From positions 1-23,539 of the IMG/VR virus record IMGVR_UViG_3300017772_000137: a stretch of 23,539 bases of DNA. One strand, 5' to 3'. Of this stretch, positions 1 through 8,164 are shown in pieces (position 1 is the stretch's first letter; each line of letters opens with the position of its first letter). Origin of the DNA: a virus. Under the pieces are notes generated by a model. It searched no databases, was not told where the DNA came from, and saw only the letters and a list, made by a program, of their open reading frames with translations. The translations under genes were made by a program, and so were the position numbers.

Positions 1-255
1 ATGGCAAAACCAAGTAAAGGAAAGGCAAGAGTAAAAATAACTTCTTCTGGAAAGAAGGTTAGTTATGGTCAGGCTGGTAAAGCTAAAGGTGGAGGCCCAA
101 GAGTAAAGCCTGGTACTTCTAAGGGTGATGCATATTGTGCAAGAAGCTATGGAATCAAAATGGGATTACCTATTGGAAAAAGAAATGATCCTAATACTGC
201 TAATAACTTATCTCGCAAAAGATGGAAATGTGTTGGTAAAAAATCAAGAAGATAA
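1..255 (+). CDS. Small basic Cys-containing phage protein
   Basis: An 84-residue protein, very rich in Lys, Arg and Gly. The first 45 residues are low-complexity and basic, suggesting a disordered nucleic-acid-binding or packing tail. The second half holds a more structured block from YCARSYGIK to LSRKRWKC, with Cys at residues 46 and 77. I recall similar small proteins with an S-R-K-x-W-x-C ending in marine phages, but I know no function for them. The ATG is the first base of the window, so an upstream extension cannot be excluded. The stop overlaps the start of the holin-like gene (TAATG), which suggests translational coupling. Role not known; a virion or DNA-associated basic protein is a guess. 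Confidence 0.75.
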   Translation: MAKPSKGKARVKITSSGKKVSYGQAGKAKGGGPRVKPGTSKGDAYCARSYGIKMGLPIGKRNDPNTANNLSRKRWKCVGKKSRR

Positions 256-647
256 TGAGTATATGGACTAAAATATTTGGTAAGGGTGCATTAGATGTAG
301 CTGGTAAAGTAGCTAACATTGCAGATAAGTTTATTCAAACAAAGGAAGAAAAAGCAGCCTTTGAAATGGAAATGCAAAAACTATTTATCGAAGCTGAAGC
401 AGAGATGCAAAGAAACGTAACTGAACGATGGAGACAAGACATGAAATCCGATTCGTGGCTCAGCAAGAATGTAAGACCTATGGTTTTAATATTTCTTGTT
501 GTGTGTACAGTTCTTATGATCTTTATAGATGCTGGTACGATTTCATTTAATGTAGAAGAAAAATGGACTTCTCTTTTAGAAGTTATACTTATGGTTGTAA
601 TAGGTTCTTATTTTGGTGGAAGAACTTTTGAAAAAATAAAAAAATAA
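255..647 (+). CDS. Probable holin (3TM-holin / gene-transfer-agent holin type)
   Basis: A 130-residue membrane protein. Residues 1-70 form a charged, helical N-terminal part (I-Q-T-K-E-E-K-A, then a Glu/Met-rich helix). The junction W68-L-S-K-N-V-R-P75 leads into a first hydrophobic segment (about 75-94). A second follows at about 105-121, ending in YFGGRTFEK and a basic tail. A charged N-terminal helix, then W-L-S-K-x-x-R-P, two membrane spans and a final FGGR matches the GTA_holin_3TM family as I know it. Such proteins sit in the inner membrane and are thought to release endolysin at the end of infection. No endolysin is visible in the window. The start overlaps the preceding stop by one base. 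The family assignment is from memory; the two membrane segments are clear. Confidence 0.72.
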   Translation: MSIWTKIFGKGALDVAGKVANIADKFIQTKEEKAAFEMEMQKLFIEAEAEMQRNVTERWRQDMKSDSWLSKNVRPMVLIFLVVCTVLMIFIDAGTISFNVEEKWTSLLEVILMVVIGSYFGGRTFEKIKK

Positions 648-648
648 A

Positions 649-783
649 ATGGCTAAGTCAGTAGCATTTGTTTATAGGTCTACATCTAAAAAGAAAAGAC
701 CTGGAGTACATAGCAAATCTAAAAGCAGTACTCTTAAAACAAGCAAAAATTATTCTAAGAAGTATCGAGGTCAAGGAAAGTAA
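649..783 (+). CDS. 44-residue basic phage protein
   Basis: A short ORF: ATG at 649 behind an A-rich tract (aaaaataaa), stop TAA at 781-783. The product is 44 residues, with about a third Lys or Arg, and ends in SKNYSKKYRGQGK. The middle reads KKKRPGVHSKSKSS. I recall very similar tiny proteins (R-P-G-V-H, then Y-x-x-K-Y-R-G-Q-G) in many phages of aquatic bacteria, where they are annotated as hypothetical. It starts two bases after the holin-like stop and ends just before a promoter, so it is likely the last gene of the preceding transcript. Function unknown; the composition would suit nucleic-acid binding. Confidence that it is a real gene rests on the tight spacing and the recognisable sequence. 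Confidence 0.7.
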   Translation: MAKSVAFVYRSTSKKKRPGVHSKSKSSTLKTSKNYSKKYRGQGK

Positions 784-804
784 AACTCATTCGATAACTT
801 TTAT

Positions 805-812
805 TATCTTTG
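805..812 (+). promoter_or_regulatory. Bacteroidota-type promoter, -7 element TATCTTTG
   Basis: TATCTTTG fits the Bacteroidota -7 consensus TAnnTTTG. It lies in the 53-base gap after the 44-residue protein gene, 24 bases before the start codon at 837. No convincing -33 TTTG box is visible about 20 bases upstream. It would drive the first adhesion cassette. The same element recurs at 4975, 17934 and 19088. Confidence 0.7.
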
Positions 813-836
813 TCCTAAATAATTAAATATATTATA

Positions 837-1085
837 ATGGAAAAGAAATTAACTGAACAAGAGCTTTCTCAACTTCAAACATTAAACAAAGATTTTAATA
901 ATGCTAAGTCTCAATTGGGAGATTTAACTTTACAAAAACATGGATTGTGTTTAAAGGTAGAAAGGATTAAGGGAGAGTTTCAAGCACTTGAGTCAAGTCT
1001 AACAGACAAGTACGGAAAAGATGCGGTGATTAACTTAGAAACAGGAGCGATCAAAGATAAAGAAGTCGTAACAGAAAAGAAATAG
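837..1085 (+). CDS. Small coiled-coil protein, copy 1
   Basis: An 82-residue protein predicted to be mostly helical, with heptad-like spacing of Leu, Val and Ile over residues 4-60. A compact motif follows, L-T-D-K-Y-G-K-D-A-V-I-N-L-E-T-G, and then a charged tail. It is clearly paralogous to the protein at 5011-5274, which has L-T-E-K-Y-G-Q-D-A-V-I-D-I-Q-T-G at the same place. Each copy is the first gene after a promoter and lies directly upstream of a fibre gene with a related N-terminus. That context suggests a fibre partner: an attachment coiled coil, a trimerisation chaperone or a small virion protein. The role is inferred from position only. Confidence 0.8.
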   Translation: MEKKLTEQELSQLQTLNKDFNNAKSQLGDLTLQKHGLCLKVERIKGEFQALESSLTDKYGKDAVINLETGAIKDKEVVTEKK

Positions 1086-1091
1086 AGTAGC

Positions 1092-1826
1092 ATGAGAATT
1101 GAAACATATCCTATAGTATCAAAAGTAAAACTTGGTGATAAGTGGATTGGTACTCAACAGGGTACTGAACTAACTAAGAATTTTTCTGTAGACGAAGTAA
1201 TTGAATTTATTAATTTAACTTCTGCTGTAGACTCACAGACACTTAGATATAAGTTTCAATTTGTACAACCTAATCAAGTAAGAGAGAAAGGAACTATTTC
1301 TTTTAATCCGAATCAAGGTATGACTGTTTCTTTAAATGCCAATCTACAATTTATGCTTAGTGATTACTCATTAAAGTATTTAGCACAAGGTGGAAACCCT
1401 GTAGACATTTCTTCTTTTTATACTCAACTAATAGACTCTCGTGTTTTTATTTCTAACACAAAAGATATAAGTAAATTTGGTGTATACTTATGGAGCAATG
1501 CTGTTCCTAATATTGCTCAAAATGAATTTCATGATATTACTTTAACTCATTTAGCTTCTCAAGGAGACCTAAAAGCGGGTGAAGAATATTTTATATCTTT
1601 GCTAAGTTGGAATCCTACACAAACTGGTGGCGATAAAACTTTTGTTTTTACACAAGGAATACCTCAACCAGTATGGGTTATAACACATAATTTAAATAAG
1701 TACCCTTCAGTAAGTGTTGTGGACTCATTTGATGAACAGGTATACGGGAAGGTAGATTATATAGATAAAAATAAATTAACAGTAACATTTACAGCAGCTT
1801 TTTCAGGTAGAGCATTCTGTAATTAA
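1092..1826 (+). CDS. Phage tail fibre / adhesin-type protein
   Basis: A 244-residue protein. Residues 1-40 resemble a fibre N-terminal module (I-E-T-Y-P-x-V, D17-K-W-I-G-T21, T28-K-N-F-S-V33). The 955-residue fibre at 5274 has a counterpart. Residues 183-244 form a C-terminal module, F-V-F-T-Q then V-W-V-I-T-H-N-L-N-K-Y-P-S-V-S-V-V-D-S, and it ends F-S-G-R-A-F-C-N. This W-x-I-x-H-N-L ... P-S-V-x-V-V-D module is common at or near the ends of phage tail-fibre and receptor-binding proteins. The middle (41-180) I do not recognise. It follows the coiled-coil gene by six bases and precedes two more fibre genes. Likely a virion adhesion or fibre-connecting protein; which surface it binds is not visible. 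Confidence 0.75.
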   Translation: MRIETYPIVSKVKLGDKWIGTQQGTELTKNFSVDEVIEFINLTSAVDSQTLRYKFQFVQPNQVREKGTISFNPNQGMTVSLNANLQFMLSDYSLKYLAQGGNPVDISSFYTQLIDSRVFISNTKDISKFGVYLWSNAVPNIAQNEFHDITLTHLASQGDLKAGEEYFISLLSWNPTQTGGDKTFVFTQGIPQPVWVITHNLNKYPSVSVVDSFDEQVYGKVDYIDKNKLTVTFTAAFSGRAFCN

Positions 1827-1840
1827 TAAAAAAAAAGAAA

Positions 1841-3925
1841 ATGGCAATAAAGTTTTTAGATGGAATTGATTTTAGTGGTAATGAGATTACTAAAGTTTTA
1901 CTCCAAAATTCAGCGGGTACTCCTACAGGGACACCTCTTGGTGGTGGTCAAATAGTTTATGATTCAAATGCTGGTACTATTAAGTACTACGATGATGTAA
2001 ATTCAGCTTGGGTAGAATTAGATGGACAAGGAGCAATTTCAAGTGTATTATCTGGAAATGGTATTACAGTTACTACAGCAAGTGGAGCTGCAACGGTTAA
2101 TATCCAATATGCTACATCTAATAATATTGTTCTTAAAGCAACAGACGCACAAGGTACAGCTATACCAACAACTGCGGACATCATATATAGTGATGGATCT
2201 TCAGTTGTAAACTTTGGTAATGTTAGTGATTTACCATTTACTAATAACTCAGGTATTACAAGTGTTGGACTTACTACTAATATTGCTGCTTTCGTTGTTG
2301 GATCTTCTCCACTTACTGGATCTGGAGGCACACTTACACTTAATTTAACTGGTGGTAGTGCTGGTCAGTTCTTAAGACAAGATGGTACTTGGGCAAGTGT
2401 TCCATCTGGATATAGTGGTTGGGATGTTAGTGATGGTTCAAATACTTTTACTGTATCTTCTGGTAATACTGTAGAATTTTTAAGTACTAATTCTACTGTT
2501 AAATTAGACGCATCTACAACTGGTACTCTTGATGTAACACTTCCAGTTTCTGGAGTTTCAGCTGGATCTTATACTTCAGCTAACATTACAGTAGATACAT
2601 ATGGTAGAATAACAGCGGCATCAACTGGTGGTGCTGGTACAATGTCATCATGGAATCTTAAAGGTGACAACTCTGCTACATCATTATCTATTACAGATGG
2701 TAATACTGTTTCTATATTAGGTACTGGCCCAATAAGCACAACGGGTTCTTCTGTAGATACAATTACTATTACTCACGATGCATCAGGTGTAACAGCTGGT
2801 ACAAGTGCTTATCCAGCTTCTATTACATATAATGCAACTGGTCACATTACAGCTATTACAGCTGGTAGTGCTCCAGGAACAATGGATGATTTTATAGTTG
2901 CTGGTGACTCTGGAGCTAATCAAACTATTTCAGATGGTAATACATTAACTATTTCTGGTGGAGATGGAATCTTAACAAGAGGAGTTGCTGGTGATATTGT
3001 AGATATAAACTTAGATATAGATGGTCTTAATGCTACAACTACATGGACTAAGGCTGCCGATCATTTTGCGGTAGCTGATGGTAATTTAAATAGAAAAATA
3101 AAATCTACAGACATTTCGTTAAGTAATTTTGCGGTTCCTACTGCAAATCTTTCAATAGGAACTAACAAGGTTACTAATGTTGTAGATCCTACTGCTGCTC
3201 AAGATGCAGCTACAAAGAACTATGTAGATACAACATTTGCTGGATCAGGAGCTTTGATTTATCAAGGTGGTTATGATGCAACAACTGCTGCACCAACAGG
3301 AACTTCAATCAAGAAAGGATTTACTTACGCAGTTACTGTAGCTGGTACAGGTAATCCAGCTGGATTCTGGAGTCCTACATTAGAAGTTGGTGATTTGATT
3401 ATCGCTAATCAAGATAATCCTACATCAGCAGCTGACTGGACAGAGATTAACAAAAATATTGATGTTGCAACAGCTACAGTATTAGGTATTGCAAACTTCC
3501 CAACAGCTGGTGGACTTAGTGTTTCATCTGGTGCTGTTAGCTTACCAGCGGTAGGTACTGCTTCAACTAAAGGTGGAGCTGCTAAATCACTTACGGTAAC
3601 AACTGATGCTAAGGGTAGAGTTTCATCTCTTGCTGAACAAAACATTCAGATAGCCGCTTCTCAAGTAACTAACTTCTGTGATGAAGTTGAAACATGTGTG
3701 GGTACTGCTTTCCAGAAATCTGGAACTATTGGTGGTGCTGCTACATGGACTATTACTCATGGATTCAATACAAGAGCTGTACAAGTAGGAGTATATTTAA
3801 ATAGTGGAAATTATGACACTGTTTATGCAAGAGTAACAAGACCAAGTGTAAACACTGTAACTATTGCAGTATCTACAGCGGTTGCTGCTAATGCATTAAA
3901 TTACACTATTGCAGTTGTAAAATAA
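1841..3925 (+). CDS. Tail fibre protein with fibre repeats
   Basis: A 694-residue protein rich in Thr, Ser, Gly and Ala, with beta-repeat character throughout, as in trimeric tail fibres. Visible parts: an N-terminus MAIKFLDGIDFSGNEITKV that resembles that of the next gene; repeats at about 190-400 of the type S-x-W-x-V/L ... S/T-x-x-D/S-G-N-T-x-x-I/F; G-S-Y-T-S-A-N-I-T-V ... G-R-I-T-A-A at 242-260 and a second version at 321-340; a Phage_fiber_2-like repeat V-V-D-P-T-A-A-Q-D-A-A-T-K-N-Y-V-D at 447-463; a GDLIIA-containing domain at 474-541; and a C-terminal W636-T-I-T-H-G-F-N module at 625-694. The repeats recur in the 955-residue fibre. Likely the shaft and tip of a host-binding fibre. Confidence 0.85.
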   Translation: MAIKFLDGIDFSGNEITKVLLQNSAGTPTGTPLGGGQIVYDSNAGTIKYYDDVNSAWVELDGQGAISSVLSGNGITVTTASGAATVNIQYATSNNIVLKATDAQGTAIPTTADIIYSDGSSVVNFGNVSDLPFTNNSGITSVGLTTNIAAFVVGSSPLTGSGGTLTLNLTGGSAGQFLRQDGTWASVPSGYSGWDVSDGSNTFTVSSGNTVEFLSTNSTVKLDASTTGTLDVTLPVSGVSAGSYTSANITVDTYGRITAASTGGAGTMSSWNLKGDNSATSLSITDGNTVSILGTGPISTTGSSVDTITITHDASGVTAGTSAYPASITYNATGHITAITAGSAPGTMDDFIVAGDSGANQTISDGNTLTISGGDGILTRGVAGDIVDINLDIDGLNATTTWTKAADHFAVADGNLNRKIKSTDISLSNFAVPTANLSIGTNKVTNVVDPTAAQDAATKNYVDTTFAGSGALIYQGGYDATTAAPTGTSIKKGFTYAVTVAGTGNPAGFWSPTLEVGDLIIANQDNPTSAADWTEINKNIDVATATVLGIANFPTAGGLSVSSGAVSLPAVGTASTKGGAAKSLTVTTDAKGRVSSLAEQNIQIAASQVTNFCDEVETCVGTAFQKSGTIGGAATWTITHGFNTRAVQVGVYLNSGNYDTVYARVTRPSVNTVTIAVSTAVAANALNYTIAVVK

Positions 3926-3934
3926 AACTAAATA

Positions 3935-4942
3935 ATGGCTATAGAGTTTAAGGATGACATTCAAGTCCCAGACATAACTATAAACGGAAGTGCTTTAGGA
4001 ACAAATGCTTTTACAAGTACTACTATTCCAACTAATAATAACCAGCTCACTAATGGAGCTGGTTATGTAACTACAAGTGGAAATACTACTATAGGTATCA
4101 ATCAAAGTAATACTTTAAACACAGCTACAGTATTTGCAACATTAAATTTTACAAATGGTGTTGCTACATCTGCAACTACAAGAACTTTAACACTTTCTAA
4201 CTTAGGTTTTACAGGAGCATCAAATGCTAATTATATAACCAATAACAATCAATTAACAAATGGTGCTGGTTATGTAACTACAAGTGGAAACACTACTATA
4301 GGATTAACTCAATTCTTTGGAGTACTTGGCCCAGGAGAATCTATATCAGAGGTAAACTTAGTTCAGGGTTGTGTTACAAGTATTAGAAAACAAACATTAA
4401 ATAATAAGTTTATAATAAATGATGCAAATTATATAACTGAAGCTCCAAGTGAAACAGCTTATGGATCTTTCAGTCCTCCATCAGCACAGGTAATAAACTC
4501 TGGAGGGGTGACTGGAACTAAGGTTACATTGAATCTAAGTACATCTCAAATCACTGCTCAAAGCATAACAGCAAGTAGTAGTTCTATAGCATTTGATATT
4601 TCTGGACTTTACCACATTGATTTTAATTTTGCATCTACAGTTTCAGCTTCTCCAAATAGAACTTTAGCCGCAGCAAATCTGGAATATTCTACCAATGGTA
4701 CAACTTGGACTTCTATACAAGGAAGTCAAGTTTATAATTATGACAGAGGTACAGCTACAAGTAGTGGTGCTTCAACTTGGGGATTTGTGTATAGAGGAAG
4801 TGGAAGTTGTAGTCTTATTTTTTCAATAGCAACTGAGGCATATATTAGAGCCAGATTTTGGATTGAGGGAAGAGCATCAAGCGGTTCTGGAATAACAACA
4901 GTAACCGATGGTTGTAGGTTCTCTGCTCATAAAATAGCTTAA
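3935..4942 (+). CDS. Tail fibre / adhesin with jelly-roll-like C-terminus
   Basis: A 335-residue protein. It starts MAIEFKDDI, like MAIKFLDGI of the preceding fibre, so the two may share an attachment end. Residues 33-54 and 102-123 are an identical 22-residue block (N-N-N-Q-L-T-N-G-A-G-Y-V-T-T-S-G-N core), a repeat type I associate with phage fibres. Residues 176-335 form a separate C-terminal domain with alternating hydrophobic strands, including S-I-A-F-D-I-S-G-L-Y-H-I-D-F and F-W-I-E-G-R. The S-G-L-Y-H-I strand is reminiscent of C1q/TNF-like jelly rolls, a common receptor-binding fold in phages, but I cannot verify the fold. It ends the first cassette; a promoter follows. Confidence 0.78.
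   Translation: MAIEFKDDIQVPDITINGSALGTNAFTSTTIPTNNNQLTNGAGYVTTSGNTTIGINQSNTLNTATVFATLNFTNGVATSATTRTLTLSNLGFTGASNANYITNNNQLTNGAGYVTTSGNTTIGLTQFFGVLGPGESISEVNLVQGCVTSIRKQTLNNKFIINDANYITEAPSETAYGSFSPPSAQVINSGGVTGTKVTLNLSTSQITAQSITASSSSIAFDISGLYHIDFNFASTVSASPNRTLAAANLEYSTNGTTWTSIQGSQVYNYDRGTATSSGASTWGFVYRGSGSCSLIFSIATEAYIRARFWIEGRASSGSGITTVTDGCRFSAHKIA
4031..4303 (+). repeat. Two 66-base coding repeats, identical in protein
   Basis: The blocks at 4031-4096 and 4238-4303, 207 bases apart, encode the same 22 residues in the fibre at 3935. By hand comparison they differ at 10 of 66 bases, all of them silent. This is an old internal duplication held constant at the protein level, not a recent copy. 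Confidence 0.9.
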
Positions 4943-4974
4943 TACAACTATTAAGTAAAGAATTTTATTTTTAC

Positions 4975-4982
4975 TATCTTTG
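4975..4982 (+). promoter_or_regulatory. Bacteroidota-type promoter, -7 element TATCTTTG
   Basis: TATCTTTG lies in the 68-base gap between the end of the first fibre cassette and the coiled-coil gene at 5011, 28 bases before its start. The upstream -33 position has only a weak TTAAG. It would start transcription of the second adhesion cassette, in the same arrangement as at 805-812. Confidence 0.72.
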
Positions 4983-5010
4983 TGGAATATATTAATCTAA
5001 ATTAAATCAA

Positions 5011-5274
5011 ATGGCAAACGCAGCAAAAAAAATTACGGAAGCAGAATTATTAGAAGTTCAATCAATGAACAACGCTTTTAATCAGCTTAAACTGAAGATC
5101 GCAGATACAGTACTAACGAAAGAACATCTTCTTGGTGAGGTTGCAAAACTTAAAGAAGAATATAAATCAGTTGAGGAAAAATTAACTGAGAAGTACGGAC
5201 AAGATGCTGTTATCGATATTCAAACTGGAGATATCTCCGAAAAAGAAAAAGAGAAATTAGAAAAAGTTGAGTAA
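5011..5274 (+). CDS. Small coiled-coil protein, copy 2
   Basis: An 87-residue helical protein with heptad-like hydrophobic spacing over residues 8-60, the motif L-T-E-K-Y-G-Q-D-A-V-I-D-I-Q-T-G at about 59-74, and a Lys/Glu tail. It is the paralogue of the protein at 837-1085, with the same length class, the same motif place and the same position behind a promoter. The stop overlaps the ATG of the 955-residue fibre (TAATG), so the two are probably made in a coupled way. That makes a direct partnership with the fibre plausible, for example as a chaperone or attachment coil. The function is inferred from context only. Confidence 0.82.
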   Translation: MANAAKKITEAELLEVQSMNNAFNQLKLKIADTVLTKEHLLGEVAKLKEEYKSVEEKLTEKYGQDAVIDIQTGDISEKEKEKLEKVE

Positions 5275-8141
5275 TGGCAAAAATTGAGAATACTACGGTA
5301 TACCCTACGGTCACTCCAGCAATGGATGACTATATAGTTGGAACTGATGTAAGTGACGATAACAAGACGGTTACTTTTTTAGTTAGTGATATAGCTGGGG
5401 GTGGCGGTGGACTTCTTCAAGGATTGCAGTCTGTGTTAGATGAAAATAATGCAGCTACTCAAGATATAAATTTATCAGGTCACATTAGTTTATTAGGTGG
5501 CCCTGGTGTAGCTTATCTTGATCTATGCCAAATATATTTATCTGGTAATGTTGGAGCACCAGGACAAGTACTTACATCACAAGGTATAGGTGCATGTGCT
5601 ACATGGACTACTCCTGGAGCAGCGGGTTGTTGTGCACTTAAAGACGTACTTGCTGTAGGTAATACTACTGGTGGTAATGATATACTCACAACAGGGAGCA
5701 TGTACTTCTCTGGAGCTAATCAATTACTTCAATTAACAAATGGAACCGATCTTGATATTGATGGATCAGGTTCTATTTTATTATCTCCTGGTACTACTAT
5801 TAATGATGCGGCTGGATCAACAGGATTAGTTAATCAAGTTTTAACTTGGGACGGTAGTGATATTGTTTGGGCAGATCCAAATTTAGGAAGTTGTTGTAGC
5901 ATACAATCAACAGCAACAGCTGGAAATACTTTAACAGCAATTGGACTAAGTTTTGTAGGGCCAAGTACAACTACATTTGACGCAAGTTCTCAAATAACTT
6001 CAGCGGCTAATAACGTGTGGTCTGGTACTAATACATTCTCTGGAGATTTAGATATAGATGGTGCACTGGAAGATGTTAATGGATCAGTAGGTGTGGCTGG
6101 TCAAATCTTAAGTTCCACAGGAGCTGGTGTAGCATGGATTAACAACACAGCAGCACCAACACTTCAAAATGTTTTAGATGCTGGTAATACAGCTACAGAA
6201 GATATTAATCTAACAGGTATAATAGACTTAACAGGAAGTTTAGTTTTAGGAGCCAATACTACAATTAGTGCTAACGCATCTGTAGGAACACCAGGACAAT
6301 ATCTAACAGCTACAGCAACGGGTGTTGAATGGACTTCATTGTCTACAAACTGTTGTCCTTTAGATGACGTTTTAGTAGCTGGTAATACATCTGCTAATAG
6401 TATTTTATTAAGTGGTGCAGCAAATGTTACAGCACCATCTATGACACCAGGTTTTCTTGTAGCTTCCAATGGAACAGGTTCGGCTGGTCAAATATTACAA
6501 ACAAATGGTGCAAGTATAGAGTGGGTTAATGCTCCTGGTGGAATGAGTGGTTTTGATGTTAGAGCCGATAGTGGTGCTAACTTACCAATAGCTAATAACG
6601 ATATACTTTCTATTATAGGACAAGTAGGAAATAATCCTATATACACTAAGGCAGTAGCAGTAGATACGGTAGAGGTACATCACGATCTGGGTACAGGCTT
6701 AGCTGGAACATATACTAATGCAACTGTTACAGTTGATCAGTATGGTCATGTTGCTGCTATTAGTGGAGCGACACCAACAGACACAACATATGATTTAACT
6801 TCACAACAGAACGGAAGTAATTCAAACGTAAACCTAATAGGTAGTGATGGTACAACAGATACTGTTCAAATTATTGCTGGTACAAATATTACAATTACAG
6901 ATACTGGTAATGCTATAACAATAGACGCTGCTGGTGGAGGAGGAGGAATGACTTCTTTTGATATAGCAGATAGTGCTGCTGGTAGTCAAACAATAGTAAA
7001 TGGTGATAAAATAACTTTTGTTGGAGGCACTGGATTAACATCTTCTGTTACAGCAGTAAATACAGTTACTTTTGATTTAGACAACACAACGGTAGCAGCT
7101 GGTAGTTATACAAATGCTGATATTACAGTAAATGCTCAAGGGCAAATTACAGCAGCATCTAATGGTACTGGTGGTGGTGGTAGTACAGCTACTTACACAA
7201 GTGCTCAGAATGGAGCTAATGTGGATATGACTTATGCTCAAACAAGTCCTACTGTAACAGATGTTGTATCTCTTGTTGCTGGATCAAACATAACTTTAAC
7301 TGATAATGGTGCTAACCAAATAACAGTTGCTTCAAGTGCTGGTGGTGGAACAATGAGTTCTTTTGAGGTACAAGCTGACGCTGGTGGTAACGAAACAATA
7401 GTAGATGGTGATAAACTACAATTCTTAGGAGGATCAGGGATATCAACTGCAATGAGTAATCCTGATATTGTTACTATTACTAATACTGGTGTATTAAGTA
7501 TTATAGCTGGTGCTGGTATAAGTGTCAATCAAGCAGCTGGAAATGTAACTGTTACCGCTACTGGTGGTGGCGGTGGTGGTAGCAATATTATAAGAGCCTC
7601 AAGAGGATTTTATAGTCCAGAACTAAAAAGAACATCAGCTGGGTTAGATTGGTGGTTATATGAAAACCCAATGAATCCTACACAAGCTCTTCCAACAACT
7701 GGATTTACAGGTATGGATTTAATTGGATACAATATTGATGATCCACAATTAACAAATCCATCTAACGGAAGTAATATTATAAACGCTTCTGTATTTAGAG
7801 GAATGAATAATAATTGTCTTGGGCAAACATATAGACTTTGTAGTGGTAAAGTTACTGTTTCTCACACTATGAAAACTTTTGAAGTTTACTTATATAAAAA
7901 GAGAATTTGTCAAAACGAATTAGATGTACCAACCTGGTACTTTATTACAAGATGTTTCTTTGTGCAATCACCTGGAGGTTTAAATAATATGTTATGTTGT
8001 GAGCTTGACTTAACTGCAACTCCTTCTTCATATCTTGACGTACAAGCTGATGAAGCAATATTTATGTCGATACATTCTTCCGATGGTACTCTTGGTGGTA
8101 TGAACGGAACTATAGATTTAGAATTTAACCCAGCACCATAA
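5274..8141 (+). CDS. Large tail fibre protein, repeat shaft with distinct tip
   Basis: A 955-residue protein. The N-terminus (1-45) has K-I-E-N-T-T-V-Y-P-T-V, then D19-Y-I-V-G-T24 and T32-V-T-F-L-V, resembling residues 1-40 of the protein at 1092. Residues 48-420 carry irregular repeats: a G-x-x-x-Q-V/I/Y-L-T/S ... W unit at about 95, 184, 273, 338 and 402, and an L-x-x-V-L-x-x-G/N-N-T/A unit at about 50, 122, 297 and 363. Residues 424-770 carry S-F-D/E-V-x-A-D-x-x-x ... I-V-x-G-D-K units and two G-x-Y-T-N-A-x-x-T-V motifs (478 and 610), shared with the fibre at 1841. Glycine runs separate blocks. Residues 771-955 are non-repetitive, aromatic- and Cys-richer, and likely form the receptor-binding tip. 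Confidence 0.85.
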   Translation: MAKIENTTVYPTVTPAMDDYIVGTDVSDDNKTVTFLVSDIAGGGGGLLQGLQSVLDENNAATQDINLSGHISLLGGPGVAYLDLCQIYLSGNVGAPGQVLTSQGIGACATWTTPGAAGCCALKDVLAVGNTTGGNDILTTGSMYFSGANQLLQLTNGTDLDIDGSGSILLSPGTTINDAAGSTGLVNQVLTWDGSDIVWADPNLGSCCSIQSTATAGNTLTAIGLSFVGPSTTTFDASSQITSAANNVWSGTNTFSGDLDIDGALEDVNGSVGVAGQILSSTGAGVAWINNTAAPTLQNVLDAGNTATEDINLTGIIDLTGSLVLGANTTISANASVGTPGQYLTATATGVEWTSLSTNCCPLDDVLVAGNTSANSILLSGAANVTAPSMTPGFLVASNGTGSAGQILQTNGASIEWVNAPGGMSGFDVRADSGANLPIANNDILSIIGQVGNNPIYTKAVAVDTVEVHHDLGTGLAGTYTNATVTVDQYGHVAAISGATPTDTTYDLTSQQNGSNSNVNLIGSDGTTDTVQIIAGTNITITDTGNAITIDAAGGGGGMTSFDIADSAAGSQTIVNGDKITFVGGTGLTSSVTAVNTVTFDLDNTTVAAGSYTNADITVNAQGQITAASNGTGGGGSTATYTSAQNGANVDMTYAQTSPTVTDVVSLVAGSNITLTDNGANQITVASSAGGGTMSSFEVQADAGGNETIVDGDKLQFLGGSGISTAMSNPDIVTITNTGVLSIIAGAGISVNQAAGNVTVTATGGGGGGSNIIRASRGFYSPELKRTSAGLDWWLYENPMNPTQALPTTGFTGMDLIGYNIDDPQLTNPSNGSNIINASVFRGMNNNCLGQTYRLCSGKVTVSHTMKTFEVYLYKKRICQNELDVPTWYFITRCFFVQSPGGLNNMLCCELDLTATPSSYLDVQADEAIFMSIHSSDGTLGGMNGTIDLEFNPAP

Positions 8142-8164
8142 TAATCAAATTAAAATAAAATGAA

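Noticed and set aside
1987-2331. Antisense open frame of 114 codons within the fibre gene at 1841
   Set aside because: It lies opposite a repetitive Thr/Ser-rich gene whose composition removes stops on the other strand. No start context, promoter or family resemblance supports it. The same applies to other antisense frames in the fibre, portal and capsid genes.
4031-7580. Clustered repeats considered as a CRISPR array or non-coding repeat tract
   Set aside because: The repeats are in frame, vary in length and spacing, are not palindromic and encode fibre structural units and glycine runs.
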